Source of the DNA: Encephalitozoon hellem ATCC 50504
Lineage: Eukaryota; Microsporidia; Unikaryonidae
Reading direction: 5' to 3'
Assembly (NCBI RefSeq): GCF_000277815.2
Contig: NW_004057897.1
Location: forward strand, 1-64,000
DNA length: 64,000 nucleotides
Position numbers and translations under genes: made by a program
Shown: positions 48,040 to 57,687 of the stretch, in pieces
How the letters are laid out: every line of letters starts with the position of its first letter
How positions within the stretch are numbered: the first letter of the stretch is position 1
Notes under the pieces: model-generated
The model's database searches: none
Seen by the model: only the letters and a program-made list of their open reading frames with translations
What the model was told of the DNA's origin: nothing

Positions 48040-48044
48040 AGATG

Positions 48045-48353
48045 TTATTGTTTACCGAGATTGATGATTTCAGATAAGAAGAATAAACCCTCCGAGACAA
48101 TAACACTTTTTATATCGTTTGTAGATATCTTTTCGTTTTCGCCCGAAATTTCTTTTGCTTTTTGAAGTATAAATTCCGAGATGATTCTTACATATTTTGA
48201 TACAAGCTTTGCCTTTCTTTCTTCATTGCTAAGGTTTATCAGGGGGATAATGTCTGGCATGTCTTGGATGTCCGCCATATTCTTCTTGGATGATTTTCGT
48301 TCGTTTGGCTTGATCTTCTTGTAAGTTTCTGACGGCTTGACTCTATATTCCAT
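48045..48353 (-). CDS. small protein, possible histone fold (CENP-X/MHF2-like)
   Basis: 102 aa. The last 60 residues fit the alpha2-loop-alpha3 part of a histone fold: KYVRIISEFILQKAKEIS, a loop, then ISTNDIKSVIVSEGLFFLSEI. CENP-X/MHF2 proteins are of this size and end in a similar helix. The basic N-terminal 30 residues (KKIKPNERKSSKKN) could contact DNA. Convergent with NOB1 at 5 bp. Assignment is tentative. Confidence 0.45.
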   Translation of the reverse strand: MEYRVKPSETYKKIKPNERKSSKKNMADIQDMPDIIPLINLSNEERKAKLVSKYVRIISEFILQKAKEISGENEKISTNDIKSVIVSEGLFFLSEIINLGKQ

Positions 48354-48489
48354 AGTCAGCCCTAACGGGCATGTTTATTATATTCGGCCTGGCTAAAGGC
48401 TATATAGGCGGTGCAAGGCATGTGTAGCTTCCTTCTGGAAAGATGATGCATGGCTAGTGACTATTTTTGGAATTGAAAAGAACCGTTAG

Positions 48490-49386
48490 ATGAAAGAAGC
48501 GAAAGAGAGAAACGAGGCTGCTGTCGGAGATGCCACGAAGAGAATTGCATGCATCGGGATGAACTGGGCACATCTGAGCATGAAGGACTTGTTCAAGATC
48601 TTCAACTCGGCTCTGCCATACTCATCACCTTTGAATGTGAAGCTCTGTAAAACTAGGATAGGAAGAGAGCGTCTCGGAGATGACAACACTTTTGTCAAAA
48701 GCTGTGAAGAGGGGAGCATCAGGGAATGCTATGTTGCCGTTGCAGAGTTTGAGGATGTTGAAGATTCAAAACAAGTATATGCTACCTACGACGGCGCAGA
48801 GTTGGGATGTTCTGGAATGGTTTTTGATCTGAGGTTTGTACCTGATTCACTGGACCTTCGGAATGTTTGTGATGAGGTTTCCAGTGACGGCGAGTGGGAG
48901 GAAAAGGACTTCCGAGCCCGGGAGAAGGACTCGGATGAAGATAGTGGAATGGGGTTTGAGCTCGAAAGACTATTCAAGGAAAAGGAAATTGACTTTGGCC
49001 TTGCTTCGAAGCTGGTTGATGTATCTGACGATGAGGATGTTCCCAGCATCCAGGACGAATTGGTGGTTTCCCCCGACAGTAAGAGAAGCGAGCTTTCTGA
49101 GTCGATCTCGGATGACTTCAGCGATGACTTCAATAGAGAGGCACCGAAAAACAAGAAGCCGAAGAAGAAAGAGGCCAAAGTAGAAGACATAGAGCCGATT
49201 CCCAGAAGTAAGCCCACGGACGAATGCGATGGGTTCGTGTTTGACCCAAAGGACAAGAGGTTTGAGGCGATATTTGAAGACGATGACTTCGCCATCGACC
49301 CTACGCATCCAGAATACAAAAGAAAGGGTGGCTTGAAAGAAATATTAGATGAAAAAAGAAGGCGACTCAAAGACAACATCGACTAA
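48490..49386 (+). CDS. ESF1: ESF1-like 18S pre-rRNA processing factor
   Basis: 298 aa. RIACIGMNWAHLSMKDLFKIF opens an RRM-like domain exactly as in Esf1 (RLAVCNMDWDxIxAxDLF). GMVFDLRFVPDSLDLRNVCDE follows, then an acidic region, and the C-terminal RFEAIFEDDDFAIDPTHPEY motif matches the Esf1 NUC153 block (RFKALYExxDFAIDPTDPRF). Esf1 is a nucleolar protein needed for 18S rRNA. Yeast Esf1 is 628 aa. Together with NOB1 and NOC3 it gives a local cluster of ribosome-biogenesis genes. Confidence 0.88.
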   Translation: MKEAKERNEAAVGDATKRIACIGMNWAHLSMKDLFKIFNSALPYSSPLNVKLCKTRIGRERLGDDNTFVKSCEEGSIRECYVAVAEFEDVEDSKQVYATYDGAELGCSGMVFDLRFVPDSLDLRNVCDEVSSDGEWEEKDFRAREKDSDEDSGMGFELERLFKEKEIDFGLASKLVDVSDDEDVPSIQDELVVSPDSKRSELSESISDDFSDDFNREAPKNKKPKKKEAKVEDIEPIPRSKPTDECDGFVFDPKDKRFEAIFEDDDFAIDPTHPEYKRKGGLKEILDEKRRRLKDNID

Positions 49387-49447
49387 GGCTTCTTCCCAAG
49401 CCAGGAATGCTTTGAGGCCCATGCTAATGCAAGTAAACCGTTTATTC

Positions 49448-49636
49448 TTAGTAGATCTTCAGTTTCTTTACTCTCCAGTGTCTTCTTGCCCTGTTATACT
49501 CTCCCCTATGCTCTTTCATCATTCTTTTCCATGCTGGAATTTCTCTGTTTCTCTTCAAGGCTCTCATAAGTCTTGTCTTTACCAAAGCAGTCTTTCTTGA
49601 TCCCTAAAGTTAGTCTAGAGCTGATTCACCTACCAT
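49448..49636 (-). CDS. RPL39: ribosomal protein eL39 (RPL39), spliced
   Basis: 52 aa in two exons: the ATG alone (49636-49634), then 49603-49448. The intron (49633-49604) begins GTAGGT and ends CTAACTTTAG. The spliced product [14 protein letters not shown]..., with [10 protein letters not shown] and [13 protein letters not shown], aligns without gaps to eL39 (MPSQKSFRTKQKLA, NRPLPQWIRL, YNAKRRHWRRTKL). It lines the 60S exit tunnel. Because the start codon is separated from the rest, no ordinary ATG-to-stop frame shows it. It lies between ESF1 (61 bp) and CEG1 (70 bp). Confidence 0.92.
49604..49633 (-). other. RPL39: 30-bp intron in RPL39, directly after the start codon
   Basis: Minus-strand donor GTAGGT and acceptor CTAACTTTAG with the branch sequence abutting the AG. 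The intron follows the initiator ATG immediately, so exon 1 contributes only methionine. Removing it places GGA TCA AGA AAG in frame. Confidence 0.9.
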
Positions 49637-49706
49637 TTCGTCTGGGGCTCAAATTTTTCTCAAAATAACCTTGATCAGCCGCTCTGCAGCCCAAGGGGAA
49701 CGGATA

Positions 49707-50807
49707 TCACCTTTTCATCCTCTCTCTGTTCTTACTGTTCTCTCGCATGGCACTGTAAAAGGTACAGAGCCTCTCAATGGTCAGATTATCCTTGAGGCTT
49801 TCAAGTATATTACAAACTATCCTTATATTGTTTGGCGTGTCCTTGTCCGTTCTTATCCTGTATAACTTCCACCCACCCTTCTTCAGAACAAGCTCGTCAA
49901 GGTCCCAGTAGTATCCATCGCTGTCGTATAGAAACTCGCCTATCTTCCCATCCATTTCTTCGTCCTCGCAGAAGAACTGGTCAAATACAACATCTTTTCC
50001 CTTTCTCCCAGTGCAGACCAGGTCATACACGCAGCTCAATCCCCCGTTCCTCACAACCTTAAAGTCTACTGTGTTTATGGAAGAAGGCTTCCACTTAAGA
50101 ATCACTCCTCTTTTGCCTACAGAGTAAGGCTCATCCGTGGGCGTGAATATTAGCCCGTCATTTCCATGCTTCAGCTCGGGAATCTTTTTGTATATTTCCC
50201 AGAAGCCATAGCTTTTCATCATCTCCTTAGTATAGAAATGTATGTACGTGCGATCAAGCCCCTGGGCGCCTGCCTCGATAGGAACCCTTTTCTGCTCAAA
50301 CCCATCATCCCCCTCCTTCCTCAGAACTCTGGTCCTTTTTGTGGACTCATTCATCCTCTCAACAAACATCTGTGCATATCCAAGTCTTTTGTATAGGTTC
50401 TTGGATATCTGAGAAACGCCCTCGTATATCAGGCAGTCGAATATTGCATATGTTGGTGTTGTGCCGTCTTCTAGCAGAATCTCTCCATCCATAAGAACAG
50501 GCAGGTCAAATGGAAAGTCCATCTCTAGCTCGTAGAAGTCATTTTTTCTGTCATAAAGGTACCCTCTGAACACATCCTCTTTCTCTGTGACAAACAGCAA
50601 GGCCCTTATGCCATCTGACTTCTCGCATACAAGGAAGTCCTCGTTGAGCAAAAGATCGATGTTGTCTGATGTTAGAGATATGGGATGGCATCCAACAAAC
50701 TTCTCTCTCTTCTTTCCGCTTGTGATCGAGAGTTTCTTGTATATGTCTAGTCTGAGAGACTGTGCAGTCTCTGGGGGAACCTTGTTTCCAAGATGGAAGA
50801 GCTCCAT
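49707..50807 (-). CDS. CEG1: mRNA-capping guanylyltransferase CEG1
   Basis: 366 aa from the ATG at 50807 (MELFHLGNKV); the open frame begins two codons earlier at a TTG. The nucleotidyl-transferase signature EKSDG (lysine 63, the covalent GMP site) is followed by the motif III-like YDRKNDFYELEM, motif IIIa PVLMDGEIL, motif IV HGNDGLIFTP, and motif V LKWKP. A C-terminal OB fold ends the protein. It adds GMP to mRNA 5' ends. Human fuses this to the triphosphatase; here the transferase stands alone as in fungi. Length is close to other microsporidian capping enzymes. Confidence 0.93.
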   Translation of the reverse strand: MELFHLGNKVPPETAQSLRLDIYKKLSITSGKKREKFVGCHPISLTSDNIDLLLNEDFLVCEKSDGIRALLFVTEKEDVFRGYLYDRKNDFYELEMDFPFDLPVLMDGEILLEDGTTPTYAIFDCLIYEGVSQISKNLYKRLGYAQMFVERMNESTKRTRVLRKEGDDGFEQKRVPIEAGAQGLDRTYIHFYTKEMMKSYGFWEIYKKIPELKHGNDGLIFTPTDEPYSVGKRGVILKWKPSSINTVDFKVVRNGGLSCVYDLVCTGRKGKDVVFDQFFCEDEEMDGKIGEFLYDSDGYYWDLDELVLKKGGWKLYRIRTDKDTPNNIRIVCNILESLKDNLTIERLCTFYSAMRENSKNRERMKR

Positions 50808-50863
50808 TCCCAATTTGGGATCAGATGCAAAATAGCATTTGTGCTTCTGGACGGCACAAAACG

Positions 50864-50867
50864 AAAA
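50864..50867 (-). terminator. T4 Pol III terminator of 5S rRNA
   Basis: TTTT on the minus strand directly beyond the 5S 3' end, the usual Pol III stop. Confidence 0.7.
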
Positions 50868-50985
50868 GATTACGGCACCCGGTATTCCCGAGTGGTCTCC
50901 CTCCTCAGTACTACCCAGGCTCGCACGGACTTAACTTCGGAGATCTGACGAGTTCCGGTGCTTTTCCGTGGATATGGCCGTAATC
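50868..50985 (-). rRNA. 5S ribosomal RNA
   Basis: About 118 nt. The ends pair over 9 bp (GATTACGGC with GCCGTAATC). Internal landmarks are GCCATATCC near the 5' end, the loop A/box A region with AGTTAAGTCCGTGCGAGC, and CCTGGGTAGTACTG (box C), all typical of eukaryotic 5S. TTTT follows. Transcribed by Pol III from its internal promoter via TFIIIA. It lies alone between CEG1 and RAD26 on the minus strand, not linked to a large rDNA unit in this window. Confidence 0.95.
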
Positions 50986-51055
50986 AGCTACAAACACATT
51001 CGCCTACAAAAACAAAACACAACACTCGCAGCACGGACACATCCTTTAATTATAC

Positions 51056-53119
51056 CTACCCGCTCTCCCTCAGCCTTATATACTCAAGTACCTCAGAGCC
51101 GCTCAGAACCTTCTTCTCGTTCAAGCTCTTCATCCTGGAAAATACCTCTGCATCTCCATCTCGGACCTCCTTCAAAGCCCCATCCTCAAGCTCACACTTG
51201 TGCGATTCATGCATCCTAACCTCATCAGCCCCGCTGGTCATCGTAAAGCTGAACAGCTCATTTATGCACGACTTGTTGAAGAACCTGTTCAGCCTTGGAT
51301 TGCTCAAAACCTTCTTCCCAAGCAGATCCTTAAATATCTGCTTCTGGTAAACCTTCTCTTCAATCGTGTCCTTACAAACAAACCTATATATCTCCACATC
51401 CTTTCTCTGTCCATACCTCCAGGCCCTCTCCTTGGCCTGCGTGTCTGTCGATGGATTCCAGTCAGGATCATATATAACTATCCTAGACGCTCCAATAAGA
51501 TTCAGCCCAAGCCCTCCTACCTTGGTCGTCAAAAGAAATATAAATACATCTTCGTCTCTGTTGAATCTATCCACAAGCGAAGATCTAACAGAGGTCGCCG
51601 TCCTTCCATCCATCCTCAGATACGTATACTTCCTGATACACATCTCTATTATGTCTAGCATCCTTATTGTTTGCGAAAATACAAGCACCTTGCTTCCCTC
51701 CTCTTTCCACTTCTTAAGAAGATCCATCAGAATCTTGATCTTGCATGAAGAGCTCACAAGCCCATATCTCTCCTCCCCTTCTAAAGAAATCTCGGCCTTT
51801 CCATCATTCTTTTCATTACACGTCTCAGAGGAACAGTCCTCAGGGCCATCTACCTTCCCTGGAAAGAATAGCCTTGGATGATTGCATACCTTCCGAAGCA
51901 TCGAAATCCCACTCAGCAGGTTTGCTTTCCCCGTCAGAACCTTCATCACATGCTTAGATTCAAGAACCCTGTTGTAAAGCTCAACCTGAACAGGCGTTAG
52001 TGTACAGAACACTATCTTGTCCTCCTTCGACGGAAGCTTGTGAGATATTTGCGACTTTGTCCTTCTCAATATATACGGCTCTATTAGCGACCTCAGCATC
52101 AAGCTATGCTTGTATGCCCTTTCAACCTGGAGATTACTAGCACTCCTGTATCCTCCCCTACGTATCACCTCCTCAAACTCTTCATGGAAGGAGGTGTGCG
52201 ACCCTAGAAGCCCGGGATTGACAAAGTCAAATATAGACCACAGCTCTCCAAGGTTGTTCTGGATGGGCGTCCCAGAAAGAACAAACTTACTCCTTGCCCT
52301 CACCTTCTTCACAGAAAGCGTAATCTGCGCATTTCTGTTCTTGATCTTGTGGCCCTCATCTAAAATTAAGATGTCCCATACAAGACCCTTCTCTCTTGCT
52401 TTGAATCTCTCATATGACATCAGATAGACTCCTTCTCCACTCCTCTCAGAAAATCCAAAATACACCCTCACAAACGGATAGAATCTCTTCCACTCAAGAA
52501 TCCACTGTGAAACTATGGTGGCAGGACACAATATCAACACCCTGGAAATATACCCGCTTTGGAAAAGAACTGACAGGAACACAATCATTTGAACCGTCTT
52601 CCCAAGGCCCATGTCATCGGCAAGAACCCCTCCTTTCTCCTCCTTGTATAGCTTCAGCATCCACTCTACCCCATCCTTCTGGTATTCAAAAAGTGTGTCC
52701 CAAAGAAACCCAGGGACAGAAAACCCTTGCCGTATCTTGCTTTCCTTCTTCAAATGCTCTTCAAACTCACCTCTTCCAATTCCCATAAAGCCACAGTACC
52801 TCTGGATCGCTTTCTCGCACCTCAAATTGAACACATCGACTCTTTCATCATCATCAGATCCAGACCATTCAAAGTCAATCGACTCCTTGCCTCCAGCATC
52901 CTCCTTTCTATCCTCAGCTTTCAATATAACCGACTTGTCCTCAGCAAGCCCTCGGCGAATCTCTTCTATCTCCCCCTCAAGCTTCCTCACTCTCTCCATG
53001 TCTCCCTTGCCTTTGTACATCTCTATCTTTTCTAGAAGATCGTCAATCCTTTCCGCCGCAGTTCTTTCCAAGTACTTCTCAACAAATGACTTCTCATAGT
53101 CCTCTGCCCTACAGTCCAT
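51056..53119 (-). CDS. RAD26: RAD26/CSB-like SNF2 ATPase
   Basis: 687 aa from the ATG at 53119. Helicase motifs: I [10 protein letters not shown], Ia [21 protein letters not shown] (DEGH as in Rad26/CSB), III [33 protein letters not shown]-like text and VI [11 protein letters not shown]. Zinc or chromodomains are absent. Rad26 remodels stalled RNA polymerase II during transcription-coupled repair. Yeast Rad26 is 1085 aa. The short acidic N-terminus and early ATPase start fit a reduced family member; a different Snf2 remodeller is less likely given DEGH. Confidence 0.85.
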   Translation of the reverse strand: [687 protein letters not shown]

Positions 53120-53187
53120 AATCAAAGGGAAAACTAAAACAACATTTAATGTAACTAAATTTTCTTAAGCCACATGCTCTCCCTTTG

Positions 53188-53958
53188 TCATCTCCGGAAT
53201 AGCGCCTTGACCTCCCCTTCCCATAGCATCTCATACTCGTTTAGCTTCCCCATAATCTCATTGTCTATGTTCACACCAACTGCATCGCTTCTACGCCGGA
53301 TCTTGTTAACTAGATACACCGTGTCCTCCACCGCACTGGCTTTGTCATTCAACATAACAATCCCAAGACACATGGAAAAGTACTTGATCTCGAGACTCTT
53401 ATACATCTCCAATACTTTTGGCCTGTACTTCTGTACCTCTGCTATCTCATTCAGCCATCCATCCAGTTCCTTCGGGTTTTCAACAGGTATTCTTTCAACA
53501 AACCTGTCGATCTCCTCATTTATTCTACTTTCGACGTACTCGTGGATGCGGAGACCGTTTGTCTCGTCATATCCCTTAAGCCCAATAAGGCCTTTTATCC
53601 TGGCAGAAACAGGGCCTCCGACTGTCTTCGAGTAGACGCTTTCAAGATGGTCTATCATCATCAGCCTATACATCTCGCACTCCAAGCCTAAAATGCACAT
53701 GCACTTGATAATCGTATTTATCCTCTCCTTACTGTTGAATCCTATGCTTCTTCTCAGCTCAGTACTCAGAAACCCTTCAAGACCCTTGCACTTGTCCGAA
53801 TCAGTGGCCAGTATCCCCAAAAGCATCTCGACATCCCGGGTCTTCCTTATTTCCTCAACAATCTCCTCTATCTCCCTTTCTCTTCTCTGGCGTATTAGAC
53901 GGGCATGCTCCTTCTTCAGCTCGTGCCACTTGTTAAGTTTGTTTATCAGAGACTCCAT
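53188..53958 (-). CDS. hypothetical helical protein
   Basis: 256 aa. The N-terminal 45 residues are a charged coiled coil (HARLIRQRREREIEEIVEEI), and the rest is helical (LGLECEMYRLMMIDHLESVY, LNEYEMLWEGEVKALFRR at the end). The gene is 69 bp upstream of RAD26 on the same strand. The architecture could suit a tethering-complex or spindle component, but no motif is clear. Confidence 0.6.
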   Translation of the reverse strand: MESLINKLNKWHELKKEHARLIRQRREREIEEIVEEIRKTRDVEMLLGILATDSDKCKGLEGFLSTELRRSIGFNSKERINTIIKCMCILGLECEMYRLMMIDHLESVYSKTVGGPVSARIKGLIGLKGYDETNGLRIHEYVESRINEEIDRFVERIPVENPKELDGWLNEIAEVQKYRPKVLEMYKSLEIKYFSMCLGIVMLNDKASAVEDTVYLVNKIRRRSDAVGVNIDNEIMGKLNEYEMLWEGEVKALFRR

Positions 53959-54014
53959 GAGAGGGCCGCCTTAAAATCCAAGTATATAATCCATGTCTCT
54001 CCACTCCAGGACCC

Positions 54015-54206
54015 ATGGCATATAACCAAAGAAACAAGGAGGACGCCCACACGAGCAATGCAGAAGACAACAGCAGCAGTAAACAGGCCTCATTCGCGAG
54101 AAACTACTTTCTTTCGAAGTTGAAGCTGAAGTTCAGGAGCATCTTCGAGGGAAACAGAAGATTCCATCTCACCGAGAGCATGCAGCAACACGACCAAATA
54201 AACTAA
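54015..54206 (+). CDS. small basic hypothetical protein
   Basis: 63 aa from an ATG directly after CCC. N-terminal third is polar and low-complexity (SNAEDNSSSK); the middle is basic and hydrophobic (FLSKLKLKFRSIFEG). The short gaps on both sides (56 bp and 73 bp) and the start signal support translation. No family recognised. Confidence 0.5.
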   Translation: MAYNQRNKEDAHTSNAEDNSSSKQASFARNYFLSKLKLKFRSIFEGNRRFHLTESMQQHDQIN

Positions 54207-54279
54207 TAAAAGCACAGCTATTTTCAAGAAACATGAGGCTCTTCCACAGACCTAAAACCCTTTATTTTGTGCGCCCCAC

Positions 54280-57204
54280 ATGGAAAAGGAAATCGTCTTC
54301 TGCCAGTCACACATAGACTTCTATATGGATGACTCCGGACTGAGCTACTCTCATCCAATCTTCTCGATATCTGGAAACATGAAGTCTGGAAAGCCCCTCC
54401 AGGTGCTTGTCAGGAACTTCTTCCCCTACTTCTACATAGAAGCCGCTAACGGCAAGGAGTACAGGAAGGAGGACATAAAAGAGTCGATCCAAAGGCTTGA
54501 TGTCAAGGCAACTGTGCTAGAGGTCGAGGCTGTTATGAAGCAAACCATAATGGGATACACAGAGGGCAAGAAAACGTTTTATAAGGTAACCCTCAACACG
54601 CCCCATGCCTCTGCAGCCTTACGGGCATTCCTAGAAGGCGGAGTGGTTATTAAAGGCGAGAAGGTTCGATTCCGAGTCTATGAAAGTGGATTTCCCTTTG
54701 TGTTGAGATTCATGTGCGATCTTGGGATTGTTGGGATGAGCTACCTCAAGGTGAACAGTTATGAGGTTTTAGACAGTGAGAATCTGACTCTGAGCACATC
54801 CTACGAGTCCTTAGAAACACTTCCGCTTACAGGAGTGTATGCAATTCTCCCGCCACTCAAGATCTTAAGTATAGACATTGAGTGTGTAAGTGCAGGGAAT
54901 TCGTTTCCATCCTCTAAATCTGATCCCATAATTCAGATAGGGAACACCTTGATGCTCTTTGGGAACGAAAAGCACGAAAGCCAGGCCATCTTCTGCCTGA
55001 AGGAAACCACTGGGATTCCTGGCGCCAGTGTTCATTGGTATGACACAGAGAAAGGGCTTCTGGAGAGTTGGAAGAAGTATTTCATGGAGGTCGACCCTGA
55101 TATCATCGTGGGATACAACATCAAGGGATTTGATCTTCCTTACATCCTTGACAGAGGAGAAATCCTAGGAATCAACGACTTTTCGATTCTAGGAAGGTCA
55201 AAGAAAAAGGCAAAGACGAGAGATACAACAATGTCCAGCAACATGTTTGGCTCTATAACCACTACGGAAGTTGAGATTGATGGAAGACTGATTATAGACA
55301 TGATGGTTGTAATACGAAGAGACTACAAGCTGAGAAGCTACTCGCTAAACTCAGTCAGCATCCATTTTCTGAAGGAGCAGAAGGAAGATGTCCCTCCATC
55401 CTCCATTGGCGAGCTCCAGTCGAAAGACAAGGATTCCAGAAGGAGAATAGCTTCCTACTGCTTAAGAGACACAGTACTTCCGCTCCGCCTGTTTAGTACC
55501 TTGAGCGTTCTGATCAACTATACCGAGTTGTCAAGAGTAACAGGCGTGCCCATCGATTACTTCTTCACTCGAGGAACAGCCATCAAGATGTTTGCACTTA
55601 TCTATAGAGTGGCCGCAAAGGAGGACTTTGTAGTTCCCGAGGTCGATCCGTTTGAATCAAACAGGACTTTCGAGGGAGGGTTTGTCATTGAGCCCAAGAG
55701 AGGATTCTACAACAAGCCTGTGTCTGTGATGGATTTCACCTCTCTGTATCCCTCTATAATGATAAGCAACAATCTTTGCTACACGACATTGCTTACAAAG
55801 GAGCAGTACAGGGTCCTCGGGGGCATCAGGACCCCGACAGATAACTACTTCTGTAGTGCAGAAAGGAAAAAAGGCCTTCTTCCAAGGATCCTAGTTGACC
55901 TGCTTGAATCAAGAAAGAAAATAAAGGAAGAGCTGAAAAAGGAGAAGGACCCGGCATTAAAGGCATGCTTGAATGGAAGACAGCTAGCCGTGAAGCTCTG
56001 TGCAAACTCATTGTATGGGTTCACAGGGGCGTCGAAAGGAAAGCTTCCTTGCTTCGAGATATCCCAGAGTGTAACGGGATTTGGAAGGGAGATGATCAAT
56101 TTCACAAAGAACTTAATCGAGGAGAATTTCTCGAAGAAGAACGGGTATACCCACGACTCTGTTGTGATCTATGGTGACACAGACTCTGTCATGATAGATT
56201 TCAACGAAGAAGACTTGGGGAGGGTTTTTGAAATGAGCAAGAGGATATCTGAGTTTGTAACCAGTAAGTTTGTGAGGCCTGTTTCTCTGGAGTTTGAAAA
56301 GGTTTATTATCCGTATCTGCTCATCAATAAGAAGAGATATGCTGGATTGCTTTATTCTAATCCAGACAGTCCAAGCAAGATAGACACCAGGGGGATCGAG
56401 ACTGTCAGGAGAGACAACTGCGGGCTTGTTAAGGAAGCTGTCGAGACGGTTCTTGAAATGATTCTCTACCAAAGGAATGTTGAGAAGGCCAAGAGGTTTG
56501 TTAAAGATGTTGTGAGGGATCTGTACCTAGGAAAGATAGACCTGAGTCTCCTGGTGATCTCGAAGTCATTGACAAAAGCAGGAGACAAGTACGGGAGCAG
56601 GCAAGCACATGTGGAGTTGGCAGAGAAGCTTAGGAAGAGGGATGAGAGTACTGCACCGGTGCTTGGAGACCGGGTTCCATATGTGATAGTGAAGAAGGGG
56701 AAAGGAATAGCAGCATATGAAAAGAGTGAGGATCCTGTGTACGTGCTCGAAAACAACCTTCCGATTGACACAGAATACTATATTGAGCAGCAGCTGTCGA
56801 AACCTTTGAAAAGAATATTCGATCCGATCATGGACAATGTTCACGAGCTATTCAAGGGAGACCATACAAGAGTCATGCAGTCAACATCTCTGAAGGGGCC
56901 CATTAACACGTTTCTGAAGCCTGCGGATGTTTGCATTGGGTGCAGGGCAGAAGGAAGGATAATATGCAGCAACTGTACCAAAGACTTCCATGTGCATCTT
57001 CAGAGAATGCAGCGGGAGGTAGAAGACAAAAAGGAGAGACTGAACGGGTGCTGGGTGGAATGCCAAAGATGCCAAGGAAGCATCCACAACCAGGTACTGT
57101 GTGTCAACAGAGATTGTCCGATCTTCTACATGAGAACAAAAGTAAAAAAGGAGCTGATTCCTCTCAGCGAGAAGCTTGGAAAGCTAAGGTCCTTTTCCTG
57201 GTGA
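54280..57204 (+). CDS. POL3: DNA polymerase delta catalytic subunit
   Basis: 974 aa. A 3'-5' exonuclease domain (SIDIECVS, about 197; later IVGYNIKGFDLPY) precedes the family B polymerase domain with motif A DFTSLYPSIM (about 485), motif B KLCANSLYGFTGA, and motif C YGDTDSVMI (about 630), all aspartates intact. The C-terminus has two cysteine clusters: CysA (CIGC, CSNC) and CysB (CQRC, then CVNRDC), the latter being the Fe-S site that binds the B subunit. It replicates the lagging strand. Yeast Pol3 is 1097 aa. CCCC shortly before the ATG. Confidence 0.97.
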   Translation: MEKEIVFCQSHIDFYMDDSGLSYSHPIFSISGNMKSGKPLQVLVRNFFPYFYIEAANGKEYRKEDIKESIQRLDVKATVLEVEAVMKQTIMGYTEGKKTFYKVTLNTPHASAALRAFLEGGVVIKGEKVRFRVYESGFPFVLRFMCDLGIVGMSYLKVNSYEVLDSENLTLSTSYESLETLPLTGVYAILPPLKILSIDIECVSAGNSFPSSKSDPIIQIGNTLMLFGNEKHESQAIFCLKETTGIPGASVHWYDTEKGLLESWKKYFMEVDPDIIVGYNIKGFDLPYILDRGEILGINDFSILGRSKKKAKTRDTTMSSNMFGSITTTEVEIDGRLIIDMMVVIRRDYKLRSYSLNSVSIHFLKEQKEDVPPSSIGELQSKDKDSRRRIASYCLRDTVLPLRLFSTLSVLINYTELSRVTGVPIDYFFTRGTAIKMFALIYRVAAKEDFVVPEVDPFESNRTFEGGFVIEPKRGFYNKPVSVMDFTSLYPSIMISNNLCYTTLLTKEQYRVLGGIRTPTDNYFCSAERKKGLLPRILVDLLESRKKIKEELKKEKDPALKACLNGRQLAVKLCANSLYGFTGASKGKLPCFEISQSVTGFGREMINFTKNLIEENFSKKNGYTHDSVVIYGDTDSVMIDFNEEDLGRVFEMSKRISEFVTSKFVRPVSLEFEKVYYPYLLINKKRYAGLLYSNPDSPSKIDTRGIETVRRDNCGLVKEAVETVLEMILYQRNVEKAKRFVKDVVRDLYLGKIDLSLLVISKSLTKAGDKYGSRQAHVELAEKLRKRDESTAPVLGDRVPYVIVKKGKGIAAYEKSEDPVYVLENNLPIDTEYYIEQQLSKPLKRIFDPIMDNVHELFKGDHTRVMQSTSLKGPINTFLKPADVCIGCRAEGRIICSNCTKDFHVHLQRMQREVEDKKERLNGCWVECQRCQGSIHNQVLCVNRDCPIFYMRTKVKKELIPLSEKLGKLRSFSW

Positions 57205-57331
57205 ATACAGAGCAGACCAATAAATGGAATCTTATGGCACTTTTCTTTCTAGTTTAGAAAAAACCACACCATCAGGCACCTCTTCTCCGGATAAGAAGTT
57301 CGTAGAGCAGCATGCGCATTTATTGAAACAA

Positions 57332-57643
57332 TTAATATCCAATGTACTTGATACCCATTCTCTTCAAGGAGTGCAGGATGTCAGAGCACGTGATTGTCTT
57401 TCTCTTGGCATGTGTGGCATAAATACATGCAATCGAGAGTGTATCCCTGATGTATTCTCTTGCTGCATTGTTTACTTCCTTAAAGCAACCGCCTCCGACT
57501 CTTCTTACACCTGCCCGTCGAGCAATCCTTCTTATCGCAGGCTTCGATATGCTATCCGTCAGCCCAGACTGCTTCCTGTGTCTCTTTGCAATACCTTTTG
57601 CTGCCTTACTTTTTCCTTTAGCACCAAGATTCTGGGTATTCAT
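57332..57643 (-). CDS. histone H4
   Basis: 103 aa. The core is recognisable: GIAKRHRKQ, then ISKPAIRRIARRAGVRR, then THAKRKTITCSDILHSLKRMG, ending IKYIGY instead of the usual YGFGG. The tail differs strongly (MNTQNLGAKGKSKAAKG rather than SGRGKGGKGLG), keeping several lysines. H4 forms the nucleosome core with H3. It is divergent from H3 with a shared 336-bp promoter region. Confidence 0.97.
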   Translation of the reverse strand: MNTQNLGAKGKSKAAKGIAKRHRKQSGLTDSISKPAIRRIARRAGVRRVGGGCFKEVNNAAREYIRDTLSIACIYATHAKRKTITCSDILHSLKRMGIKYIGY

Positions 57644-57679
57644 TTAGGGGATTCTGTTTTGATGTTTTATAGTTTTATT

Positions 57680-57687
57680 TTTGGCGG
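57680..57687 (+). promoter_or_regulatory. E2F-type site upstream of H4
   Basis: TTTGGCGG matches the E2F half-site consensus (TTTSSCGS) and lies 37-44 bp upstream of the H4 start codon. One chance match of 8 bp is not rare, but its pairing with a longer site on the H3 side makes it suggestive. Confidence 0.35.
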
